Below are positions 45,911 through 55,321 of a stretch of DNA of 64,000 bases, piece by piece. The stretch comes from Myxococcales bacterium (GTDB taxonomy: Bacteria; Myxococcota_A; UBA796; GCA-2862545). The notes beneath the pieces are model-generated. The model was not told the origin of the DNA and ran no database searches. It saw only the letters and a program-made list of their open reading frames with translations. The stretch lies in assembly GCA_019634415.1 (NCBI GenBank), contig JAHQVJ010000246.1:18064-82063 (forward strand). Reading direction: 5' to 3'. The translations under genes and the position numbers were made by a program. Numbering within the stretch: the first letter of the stretch is position 1; each line of letters begins with the position of its first letter.

Positions 45911-47830
45911 ATGAACGACGACGTGCCGTCCTCTCCTTCCTCCGCAGAGGCGCACCCACCTCCTGGGCGCTCCCTCGAGCAGCCGGTCGCTCCCGCTCGC
46001 GGCCGCCACGGCGCCTCGTCCGCCGTCCTCATCCTGCTCTCCATCGTCGGAACCCTGGTCTTCGCGGGCTCCTTCGCGGCGGTTCTCTACCTGGTCTCTT
46101 GGGAGGACGTGGGGGAGGTCCAGACCGGTAGCTTCCTGGACGTGAAGCTCACGGGCGAGATCGGCGACGCTCCTACCATGGGTGGCTTCTTCCTGGAGCC
46201 CGACGACTTCCCGCCCATCACCACCGAGGTGGCGGCGGCGCTGACTCATGCCGCCACCGACGATCGCATCACGGGCGTCTACGTTCGCCTGGAGGCGCCA
46301 TCGCTCGGATGGGCGGGTACCCAGGAGGTCCGAGCGGCGCTGCAGCAGGTCCGGGAGGCGGGCAAGCCGGTGGTCTGTTTCTCGGAGTCCTACAGCACGT
46401 CCAGCTACCTGCTGGCCAGTGCGTGCGAGCACGTGTTGATGCCTCCTGCCGGAGCGAACATGGTGGTGGGGCTCGCCGCGAGCACCACCTACTACGCCGG
46501 TACCTTCGAGAAGATTGGCGTCACCCCGCAGATGGAGCACGTGGGGGACTTCAAGTCCGCCGTGGAGCCCTACGAGCGGTCCGAGCCGTCAGAGGCTGCG
46601 GCCGAGGCCACCAACGCGCTGCTCGACTCCCTCTGGAGCCAGTGGGTGGGCATGGTGGCCGAGGGCAGGGACGTGTCCGAGGAGACGGTGCGAGCGTGGG
46701 TCGACAGCCCTGCTCTGTCGCCGAACGAGGCGCTCGACCGCGGCTTGGTGGACGGGCTGGCGTTTCCCGACCAGATCGCGCTGTCGCTGCCCGAGTCGCA
46801 CGACGAGGGCTGGGCGGACGGTCTCGCCGAGGTGGACGGCGCTGCAGCCGTCGACTCCGAGGGGTTCACCTCCCTCAAGGAGTACCTGAAGGGTCTGCGA
46901 GCGGAGAGTCGGTCCAGCCGTCGCCACGTGGCGGTCCTGCACGCCTCCGGCCAGATCGTGTCGGGGCGGGCCGATGGAGGCCTGTTCGGCCAGCAGGTGA
47001 TCGCCGACAAGACCCTCGGGCGCCAGCTCTCCGACATTCGCGAGAACGACGACGTGGTCGCCCTGGTGCTCCGCGTGGACTCTCCGGGCGGCAGCGGTCT
47101 CGCCTCCGACATGATCTGGCGAGAGGTCCAGCGATTCCGGGCCACGGGTCGTCCCGTGGTGGTCTCGATGGCCAACGCGGCGGCCAGCGGGGGCTACTAC
47201 ATCGCCGCACCAGCGGACTGGATCGTGGCCCAGCCGGGCACGCTCACCGGCTCCATCGGCGTGTTCGGGGGCAAGTTCGATCTGTCCGGGGGCTACGAGA
47301 AGCTCGGCATGACGCAGACCACGTTCAAGCGCGGCGACAACGCCGACATGTTCTCGTCCACCGCAGCGTTCTCGGAGGACGGTCGAGAGGCGTACCGCAC
47401 GTTCCTCTCCGACTTCTACGAGCTGTTCCTGCAGCGCGTGTCGGACGGTCGAGACCTCGAGCGCGATGCGGCGCACGAGGTGGCCCAGGGCAGGGTGTGG
47501 ACGGGAGAGCAGGCCAAGGCGCGCGGTCTGGTGGACGAGCTGGGAGGGCTCGCCGAGGCCGTGGCCAAGGCTCGTGAGCTCGCAGAGGCGGAAGATGTGG
47601 GTGTGGTGCGCTGGCCCAAGCGCAAGGGGTTCCTCGAGCGGCTGATGGAGGATCTCGACGACACCTCGCGCTCCCGGGCCGTGACCGACGCTGTGGGCGA
47701 GCTGTCCGGGGGGGCATCGCACGAGATCGTGGAGCTGTTGCTCCTCCAGCGCGTGCTGGCCGATGGAGGGGTCGCCGCGCTGTTGCCGGGGAATCTCACC
47801 TTCCGGGACGGTGGCCCGGTGGCGCGCTGA
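45911..47830 (+). CDS. sppA: signal peptide peptidase SppA, 67K type
   Basis: Membrane-bound S49 protease that degrades cleaved signal peptides. A 639-aa protein with a Pro/Ser-rich N-terminus, a membrane helix at about 37-63, and two tandem S49 domains. The catalytic dyad is Lys215 (GDFKSAVEPYERSEPS) and Ser426 (NAAASGGYYIAAPAD). DSPGGSGLASD precedes the nucleophile. The double-domain architecture matches E. coli SppA rather than the short Bacillus form. A hairpin follows 20 bp after the stop. Confidence 0.94.
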   Translation: MNDDVPSSPSSAEAHPPPGRSLEQPVAPARGRHGASSAVLILLSIVGTLVFAGSFAAVLYLVSWEDVGEVQTGSFLDVKLTGEIGDAPTMGGFFLEPDDFPPITTEVAAALTHAATDDRITGVYVRLEAPSLGWAGTQEVRAALQQVREAGKPVVCFSESYSTSSYLLASACEHVLMPPAGANMVVGLAASTTYYAGTFEKIGVTPQMEHVGDFKSAVEPYERSEPSEAAAEATNALLDSLWSQWVGMVAEGRDVSEETVRAWVDSPALSPNEALDRGLVDGLAFPDQIALSLPESHDEGWADGLAEVDGAAAVDSEGFTSLKEYLKGLRAESRSSRRHVAVLHASGQIVSGRADGGLFGQQVIADKTLGRQLSDIRENDDVVALVLRVDSPGGSGLASDMIWREVQRFRATGRPVVVSMANAAASGGYYIAAPADWIVAQPGTLTGSIGVFGGKFDLSGGYEKLGMTQTTFKRGDNADMFSSTAAFSEDGREAYRTFLSDFYELFLQRVSDGRDLERDAAHEVAQGRVWTGEQAKARGLVDELGGLAEAVAKARELAEAEDVGVVRWPKRKGFLERLMEDLDDTSRSRAVTDAVGELSGGASHEIVELLLLQRVLADGGVAALLPGNLTFRDGGPVAR

Positions 47831-47850
47831 GATCCTCTGTCCCCGGGCAT

Positions 47851-47866
47851 CGTGAGCGGGCTCACG
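47851..47866 (+). terminator. hairpin after sppA
   Basis: CGTGAGC-GG-GCTCACG, a 16-base near-perfect inverted repeat 20 bp after the sppA stop, effectively a 5 to 6-bp stem with a small loop. No T-run follows. Confidence 0.45.
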
Positions 47867-47935
47867 GTCAAGAAATGTGGTGGATCACACGATGGCCAGG
47901 CAAGCAGTTACGCTTGATCTGCGTATCTGCGGCAA

Positions 47936-47952
47936 GACGTCGCTGCGACGTC
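47936..47952 (+). promoter_or_regulatory. hairpin in the leader of the subtilase gene
   Basis: GACGTCG-CTG-CGACGTC is a perfect 7-bp stem with a three-base loop, ending 21 bp before the ATG. It lies close enough to affect translation start or to act as an operator. The TGGAGG ribosome site itself is downstream and unpaired. Confidence 0.4.
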
Positions 47953-47973
47953 GTGAGTCACATGGAGGCCTGA

Positions 47974-49676
<1,703 letters not shown>

Positions 49677-49680
<4 letters not shown>

Positions 49681-49892
49681 GCACCTACGAGGGCACGCTA
49701 CGGCACGAAGACCTCGGTCCGGGCGCCTGGATCCTGGAGACGCGTTCCGGGGAGCGGATCACCCTGATGGGTGAGGTCCCCGACGCGCTGGCAGGCCGGC
49801 AGGTGCGCGTGCAGGGCCGAGAGGTCGAGGGAATGGGCATCACCATGGCGGGTGGCCGCATGGTGGAAGTGCGCACCATCTCCGCGAGCTGA
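49677..49892 (+). CDS. 71-aa beta-rich protein, possible OB-like fold
   Basis: A small protein starting in the ATGA overlap with the subtilase. Its residues alternate like a five-strand barrel: YEGTLRHEDLGPGAWILET, ITLMGEVP, RQVRVQGREV, MVEVRTI. No catalytic residues are visible. The pattern resembles small OB-fold or DUF5818-type domains; identity is unproven. Translational coupling suggests it works with the membrane protease, perhaps as a chaperone or inhibitor, which is inference. Confidence 0.65.
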
Positions 49893-49960
49893 GGTTGACG
49901 ATGGGGGGCGCCCGTCGCCTCCCGAATCGTTAAGGCCCAGTTCGAAACGACGACCGGAGG

Positions 49961-51085
49961 ATGGACCGCGTGGGGATCCGCGTTCGAAAGCTCGCCCGCG
50001 AGCTTCGCTGCACTGCAGGCGACGTGCTCGGTCTCCTCCAACAGCTCGGCTACGAGCGCTACCGATCGCCCGAGGACATGGTCTCGGACGTGGTGGCGGC
50101 GAAGATCCGTCGTGCCTCTGCCACGCCGGTTCCCGCTCCTCACCGCGCGCTCGATCCAGGGCGACGCCCGGCAGCGCCGCCGCCTGCGGCCAACCAGGAC
50201 GACGTGATGGCATCACTCGTGCCGGGCGTGGTGCCTCGGGCTCAGCGGGAGTGGGAGAAGCCTCCCGGTCCGGGGCTGTCTGCGCCCGCGGAGGCGGAGC
50301 TGGCCTCACAGCGAGCAGCGATCCGAGAGCAGGCCGGTGCGCTGCAGAGCGAGCGAGCGGAGCTGGCCTCGATGCGGGATGCCCTGGAGCGCGAGCGCGC
50401 GGAGCTCCAGGCCGCGCAGGAGGCGCTTCGCGCGGAGCGAGAGGCCCTGGCCACCAAGGTGCCCGAGGCGCCCCCAGAGCCGTCCTCCGAAGAGCCGGAC
50501 GCTTCGGAGCTGCCATCTGCCGAGTCGGTCTTCGAGGCACGGGGACTGCGCGGCACGGACGAGGCGGAACGGGCGCTTGCTGCCCTTGCGGGCGCTCGCG
50601 CGCTCGGGAAGCACCTGGAGTCGATGCGGTTGTCCGATCCCGAGGGCTGGGCCCAGCTCCTCCAGGAGCGGTTGGTGTTGGTGGGGGGCGCAGAGCCGCC
50701 CGCGGGGCTGGAGCTGCCCCACGTCGTCGTGTCGCCGGAGCGCGCAGATGTCCCGGGCGCCCGAGAGTGTGCGCGTGCCGTGCGTGCCCTGGGGGAGCAG
50801 CTGATGCTGTCGGGCTGGGTGCGAGCGACGGTGGCCGGTATGCCACCCCGCTGGGTTCCGATCGTTCGGGAGGGAGTGGATCGGCGCATCGAGCTCACGT
50901 TTCGCCCTGGGGTGCCCACGGAGTCCATCGAGGGCGGCGTGTTGCTGCTGTGGACCCATGGGGGCAACTGGGAGGCATCTCTCACCGAGCTTCGTGAGGC
51001 CGGTGTGCGGGTGTTCGAGTCGGATGCCGACACCCTCGCAGTCTGGTTGTCGGAGATCCGTACGGCTCTGGAGGAACCGAGTTGA
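49961..51085 (+). CDS. IF2_N domain and coiled-coil protein of unknown function
   Basis: A 374-aa protein. Residues 4-50 (IRVRKLARELRCTAGDVLGL, then LQQLGYERYRSPEDMV) match the helical N-terminal domain of translation initiation factor IF-2. A Pro/Ala linker follows, then a Glu/Ala/Arg coiled coil (110-165), an acidic linker and a mixed alpha/beta domain (187-374; VLLLWTHGGNWEASLTELRE). No GTPase domain exists, so it is not IF-2. CGGAGG precedes the ATG. It is the first gene of a run with the Sm/Hfq-like and RdgC-like proteins, which suggests nucleic-acid binding. Confidence 0.75.
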   Translation: MDRVGIRVRKLARELRCTAGDVLGLLQQLGYERYRSPEDMVSDVVAAKIRRASATPVPAPHRALDPGRRPAAPPPAANQDDVMASLVPGVVPRAQREWEKPPGPGLSAPAEAELASQRAAIREQAGALQSERAELASMRDALERERAELQAAQEALRAEREALATKVPEAPPEPSSEEPDASELPSAESVFEARGLRGTDEAERALAALAGARALGKHLESMRLSDPEGWAQLLQERLVLVGGAEPPAGLELPHVVVSPERADVPGARECARAVRALGEQLMLSGWVRATVAGMPPRWVPIVREGVDRRIELTFRPGVPTESIEGGVLLLWTHGGNWEASLTELREAGVRVFESDADTLAVWLSEIRTALEEPS

Positions 51086-51098
51086 GCACGAGCAGTGC

Positions 51099-51127
51099 TT
51101 GACCGGCTGGTGAGCCGTACTTACGTT
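51099..51127 (+). promoter_or_regulatory. possible sigma-70 promoter of the Sm-like gene
   Basis: TTGACC at 51099-51104 and TACGTT at 51122-51127 with a 17-base spacer, 40 bp before the TTG start. The -35 is good, the -10 only moderate. Confidence 0.35.
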
Positions 51128-51167
51128 CAAAAAGCTGGTTTTCACGCCGTGGGAAGGGGGAGCGACG

Positions 51168-51911
51168 TTGGGCGGCAGGAGCACGGTGGCGCGAAAGGGA
51201 CGCGTGAACCCGAACGTCCGGGAGCGCGCGGAGCAGCTCGCCGAGCAGGGCATGCCCTATCAAATGGCGATGGCCGTGGCTCACGGGCGCATGGACCTCA
51301 ACGAGGCGCTCGAGCGCATGGCTCGTCGGGATCGAGTCAACTCACTCATGGAGAGGCACGGCCTGTCTCGAGCGCTGGCCACCCAGATCGCCATCGGTCA
51401 CGCCGATCTCGATCAGGTCTTGGCCAGGCGTCGTCTGACCGAGCATCGACGGGACAACCGAGAGCGGACCTGTCTCGTGCTCGGGACCAAGCTCGCCCTG
51501 GCACTCCACGATGGACGGGTGTTGAAGGGGGAGATCTCCGCTGCGGAGGCGTACACCTTCGATCTGGGCGACACCGACGGGAACAGTCAGCAGGTGCACA
51601 AGCTCGAGGTCAAGTACGCCTACGATCCGGGCGACTGGAAGAAGATCAAGAAGGGGATCCGGACCGATAAGGATCGGGTGCTCGAGGTCACGGCACCAGC
51701 CCAGCTGCCGCAGGATCGGTACTCCTGCTCCGACCGTCGCCTCTTCGGCTATCTAGACCGGACCATCGACGTGGTCGCGACCTTGCTTTCCGGGGAGCAG
51801 CTGCGTGGCACGGTGAGTTGGTTCAGTCGCTACGAGTTCGGCATGACCCTTCGCACCGGTTGCGACGTGACCATTTTTAGGCACGCGCTACAGGATCTCG
51901 GCCCCGCGTAG
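51168..51911 (+). CDS. protein with two Sm/Hfq-like domains and a helical repeat
   Basis: A 247-aa protein. Two 35-residue helical repeats (19-53 and 55-89) share the pattern LxxxG...A..AxGxxDLxxxL. Two Sm-fold-like segments follow: 100-155 (CLVLGTKLALALHDGRVLKG) and 194-245 (TIDVVATLLSGEQLRGTVSW, then FRHAL). The second closely resembles Hfq, including GxxLxGxxxxF and FRHA in place of the YKHA Sm2 motif. It probably binds RNA. The TTG at 51168 has AGGGGGAG five bases before it; GTG 51186 is an alternative. rdgC-like follows 42 bp later. Confidence 0.75.
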   Translation: MGGRSTVARKGRVNPNVRERAEQLAEQGMPYQMAMAVAHGRMDLNEALERMARRDRVNSLMERHGLSRALATQIAIGHADLDQVLARRRLTEHRRDNRERTCLVLGTKLALALHDGRVLKGEISAAEAYTFDLGDTDGNSQQVHKLEVKYAYDPGDWKKIKKGIRTDKDRVLEVTAPAQLPQDRYSCSDRRLFGYLDRTIDVVATLLSGEQLRGTVSWFSRYEFGMTLRTGCDVTIFRHALQDLGPA

Positions 51912-51953
51912 GCGATCCGCGCAATAGGGTCCCCCGGTCTGGAGGGCGCCCGC

Positions 51954-52601
51954 ATGGGGATTGTGTCCGGAAACCTCACGGTGGCCCGCTTCCGGGTCGC
52001 CGGTGAGCTGGCCGAGGGATGGCGGGAAGTCTACCGGGACCGCCTCAACGAGTTCGCGTTCCACGATCCGCCACAGGGTCAGGGCAAAGAAGAGGTGGAG
52101 GGCTGGGTGCAGGTGCACAACCTGCTCGACGCAGACTTCGGGGACTTCAACCGCTGGCTCTACAACGACGTGCTCCTGGTAGCGCTGCGGGTAGACAAGA
52201 AGCGTCTTCCTGCCAGGCTCTTCCGAGCCACGTTGGAGAAGCGGCGGCAGGAGTGGTGTGCCGAGCGAGATGTAGAGCGCTGCCCGAACGCCGTCACCCG
52301 GGAGATCAAGGAAGAGCTCGAGCGTGAGTGGCTCAAGCGCACGTTGCCGTCGGTGGCGGTCACGGAGGCAGCCTGGAGCATCAACGGGGGCTGGGCGGTG
52401 CTTCACTCGCTGTCCGAAGGAATGGCGGAGCGGTTTCGCAAGCGGTTCTTCCGCACCTTCGGGTTGAAGCTGCTGCCATGGTCACCCCTCGACTGGCTCG
52501 AGGATCGCACTCAGGTGGACGCGTTGCTCAGCAAGGCGCCTATGCCGGTGCAGCTCGGAGGCCCGGAGGTTCGCCTCGCGGGCGGTGGGAGCGTGGCATG
52601 A
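51954..52601 (+). CDS. RdgC-like recombination-associated protein, short form
   Basis: A 215-aa protein beginning MGIVSGNLTVARFRV, with RLPARLFRATLEKRRQEW, AVTREIKEELEREWLKRTLP and a later strand-helix region, the order found in RdgC. RdgC in E. coli is a ring-shaped DNA-binding protein of about 300 aa that limits RecA; here the C-terminal third is absent. GGAGGG lies before the ATG. It overlaps a 172-aa gene by four bases, so the two are coupled. Confidence 0.75.
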   Translation: MGIVSGNLTVARFRVAGELAEGWREVYRDRLNEFAFHDPPQGQGKEEVEGWVQVHNLLDADFGDFNRWLYNDVLLVALRVDKKRLPARLFRATLEKRRQEWCAERDVERCPNAVTREIKEELEREWLKRTLPSVAVTEAAWSINGGWAVLHSLSEGMAERFRKRFFRTFGLKLLPWSPLDWLEDRTQVDALLSKAPMPVQLGGPEVRLAGGGSVA

Positions 52602-53116
52602 GCCAGGAAGATGGCCTGCCCCTCGTCCCCCACGTCGCAGGGGAGTTCTACGCGTGGCTGTGGTGGGCGTCGGAGCAGCAGGCAGCGGTCTTCGAGCTTC
52701 CTGATCCCGTCGGTCGGGTGGACGTGTGGGTCGAGGATCGGCTCGCCTTTCGCTACCCCGACGACACGCGGGTGGCAGCGGTGATGACGGGGGACAATCC
52801 GGCAGCCACACTGGAGGCGCGAGCTGCCCTCGCAGGTGGCCGGGTCCTCCAGGAGATCCGGCTCGGCGTTCGCCGCGACGATCGCGAGTTCCTGACCACC
52901 CTCAAGGGCCCGTCGGCACACATGCAGGGGGTCAAGCTTCCACAGGTGGTCTCGGAGGGAGGCGAGGAAGTGCTCTACGATCGGATCCACCTGTACGAGG
53001 AGCTGTGCCTCGTGGTGGCCGGGTTGTTTCGGCAGTTCGCCGACGTACGGACCTCGGACAGCTGGCAGACCGAGGTGCTTCCTGCGTTGCACGCTTGGAT
53101 CTTGGGAAAGACGTAG
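52598..53116 (+). CDS. 172-aa protein coupled to the RdgC-like gene
   Basis: Starts in an ATGA overlap. It has an aromatic N-terminus (AGEFYAWLWWASEQQ), a beta-rich middle (VDVWVEDRLAFRYP, GRVLQEIRLGVRRDDREFL) and a helical end (LYEELCLVVAGLFRQFADVR, then ALHAWILGKT). No family is recognised. Tight coupling to the short RdgC suggests the two act as one complex, or that it supplies functions lost from RdgC; that is inference. Confidence 0.65.
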   Translation: MSQEDGLPLVPHVAGEFYAWLWWASEQQAAVFELPDPVGRVDVWVEDRLAFRYPDDTRVAAVMTGDNPAATLEARAALAGGRVLQEIRLGVRRDDREFLTTLKGPSAHMQGVKLPQVVSEGGEEVLYDRIHLYEELCLVVAGLFRQFADVRTSDSWQTEVLPALHAWILGKT

Positions 53117-53203
53117 CTCGCCGCCGACGGGTCTCGAGGTGTGGACCTTGGCAGACCTTGCTTCGGCGGATACCAAGGATGGGCCTTTCGGGGCATCGAG
53201 TTC

Positions 53204-53280
<77 letters not shown>

Positions 53281-53366
53281 CTCGCCCCCGATGACTCGGC
53301 TCCTCTGTGCTATGTTCGAAGAGGCGGTGCCGAGGCAGCGCTTAGGCCTGATCCACGCCAACGAGG

Positions 53367-54245
53367 ATGAGCCACCCATTGCAGGTGACGTTCTGGGGAG
53401 TGCGGGGGTCGATTCCCATGCCGGGCGCCGACACCCAACGATGGGGTGGCAACTCATCCTGCGTCGAAGTGCGGCACGGTACGGCGCCGCCCATCGTCCT
53501 GGACTGCGGTACAGGGGCACGGAGCCTGGGCTTCAAGCTGGTCGGGGAGCCTGGACGTCAGCTGGAGCTGCTCTTCAGCCACTTCCACATGGATCACGTC
53601 TTCGGCTTTCCCTTCTTCGTCCCGATCTACACCCCCGGCTACGACGTCACCATCACGGTGCCAGCGTTCTCCGAGGACGAAGCGAGAGAGAAGCTCGGTC
53701 GGTACCTCAACGGGGTGTACCACCCGACCCGGCTGAGGGAGCTGCCATGCTCGGTCTCCTTCCGCCCCATTCGCTCGGGGAGGTCGTTCTCCACCGGGCC
53801 CTTCGAGGTTCGTGCGCTGTCGCTGAACCATCCCGGCGGCGCCATGGGCTACCGGATCGAGGCCGAGGGGACGAGCCTCGCCTACATCACCGACACAGCC
53901 CCCTTCGCCCGGCCTGGGGAGGGGGTGGCGGCAGGGGAGGAGCCCGCTCAGGGCGAGCTGCGGGTGATCGAGTTCCTTCGAGGGTGCGACGTGGTCATCT
54001 ACGACACGATGTACGACTACGGTGAGTACCTCGAGAAGATGACCTGGGGCCACAGCTACCCAGAGTATGCCTTGGCGCTGACGAAGGTGGCCGAGGTGTC
54101 GCACCTGGTGCTCTTCCACCACCTCCCAGACGCCTCCGATGAGGATCTGGACGTGCTGAGCGAGAAGTGGTCTGCCCACGCCGAGCCGCGCGTGACGGTG
54201 GCCCGGGAGGGTCAGACCCTGTCCGTGGGTCAGACCTCCAAGTGA
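53367..54245 (+). CDS. metallo-beta-lactamase fold phosphodiesterase-like protein
   Basis: A 292-aa MBL-fold protein of the RNase Z/PhnP-like branch: VTFWGVRGSIP, an early Asn-Ser-Ser loop, LDCGTGARSLG, the zinc motif FSHFHMDHVFGFPFF, LNHPGGAMGYRI, YITDTAPF and a late LFHHLPD. Such proteins cleave phosphodiesters in nucleotides or RNA; the substrate here is unknown. The ATG follows 86 bp after tRNA-Arg. The 3' end overlaps the convergent membrane-protein gene by 16 bases. Confidence 0.85.
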   Translation: MSHPLQVTFWGVRGSIPMPGADTQRWGGNSSCVEVRHGTAPPIVLDCGTGARSLGFKLVGEPGRQLELLFSHFHMDHVFGFPFFVPIYTPGYDVTITVPAFSEDEAREKLGRYLNGVYHPTRLRELPCSVSFRPIRSGRSFSTGPFEVRALSLNHPGGAMGYRIEAEGTSLAYITDTAPFARPGEGVAAGEEPAQGELRVIEFLRGCDVVIYDTMYDYGEYLEKMTWGHSYPEYALALTKVAEVSHLVLFHHLPDASDEDLDVLSEKWSAHAEPRVTVAREGQTLSVGQTSK

Positions 54246-55321
54246 TCCAGCTCCCGGGCGGTGCGTCGCCGGGCGTCGCCCTCCTTGGCCTGGTTCCGCA
54301 GGCGATCGAGGACCTCGGGCAAGCGATCGGGAACCGCTTCGCCGGGTAGACGGCGAGCCACGGCCAGTCCTGCGCGGGCTTCCTCCAAGAAGGCCAGCGC
54401 ATAGTCCACCAAGGCGTCGGTGCGACGCCGCTCCACCGCGATCACCTCGCGATGGTCGAGGAGGCGCTCCAGGTGGTGGGCGGTGGCGTTGCGGCGGTCT
54501 CGGGTGAAGTCGTCGGTCTCGGGGGGCAGATCCCGGTTCTGTGAGATCCGGTTTCGCACCTGCTCGGGATCGATCTGAGCGAGCTCCATGTCGAGGGTCT
54601 GGAGCGTGACCTGCAACCGGAACACCCAGGTCGCGACCTCGGCCATGCCCTTCCGCGTCTCGTGGTCGGGAGCCTGCGCCTGGGAGTTCTTGTACAGATC
54701 GATCGCACGGAACACGGGCGGCCGGTAGGCCACCTTCAGCGCCCGCTGGATCTCGCGAATGGACGGAAGCTGTGGCTGATGGTCGAAGCGAAGGGCCGCA
54801 GGAAGCAACCCCTGGGATCCGACGAGGGCCACCGTGCCCGCCGTCAGGGCGGCTGCGATGGAGACCGGCAAGGCCGCTGGGATCAAGCTGGTGGCGACCC
54901 ACAGGCCGATGGAGCTGCCGGCCAGCCCGCCGAGGGCGCCGTTGAGGCTGTCGACCCAGTCCGTGCGCTGCGGCACCATCCAGGTGGCGAGTGCTCCCGC
55001 CATGGCACCTGCTCCGATCACCGCAGGAGCCTGCAGGAGGAAGAACAGCAGCCCAGCCAGCGTGACCCCTGCCGCCACCAACGGAGCGGCCCACAGCTTC
55101 CTGGGGTGAACCAGGGCGGCACCTACCGCGATGGTCAGCGTCAGAGCGATCTCGGGCTGGATCGTCCACAGAGAGGTGGCTGCCGTCAGCAGCGCGGTGG
55201 CTGTGCTGCCCGCGACCCACAGCGCCTGGCGCCGTGGAAGCTGCTCGAGCGCTGCCTTGGAATCGAAAGGTTGCAGCGCACCAGCGGGCGTCACGGGCTG
55301 CAGGCTACCGGGAGATGGCAC
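54230..55321 (-). CDS. multi-pass membrane protein of unknown function
   Basis: A 363-aa protein with about six hydrophobic segments in the first 185 residues (for example WVAGSTATALLTAATSLW and VTLAGLLFFLLQAPAVIGAG) and a charged helical cytoplasmic half containing many Arg and Glu. No family is recognised. GTG start. It overlaps the vWA gene upstream on the same strand by 17 bases, so the two are coupled. Confidence 0.7.
   Translation of the reverse strand: MPSPGSLQPVTPAGALQPFDSKAALEQLPRRQALWVAGSTATALLTAATSLWTIQPEIALTLTIAVGAALVHPRKLWAAPLVAAGVTLAGLLFFLLQAPAVIGAGAMAGALATWMVPQRTDWVDSLNGALGGLAGSSIGLWVATSLIPAALPVSIAAALTAGTVALVGSQGLLPAALRFDHQPQLPSIREIQRALKVAYRPPVFRAIDLYKNSQAQAPDHETRKGMAEVATWVFRLQVTLQTLDMELAQIDPEQVRNRISQNRDLPPETDDFTRDRRNATAHHLERLLDHREVIAVERRRTDALVDYALAFLEEARAGLAVARRLPGEAVPDRLPEVLDRLRNQAKEGDARRRTARELDHLEV

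Noticed and set aside
47876..47889. TGTGG-N4-TCACA as a CRP-type operator before the subtilase gene
   Set aside because: CRP-type sites need six bases between the half-sites; here there are four, and no other support exists.
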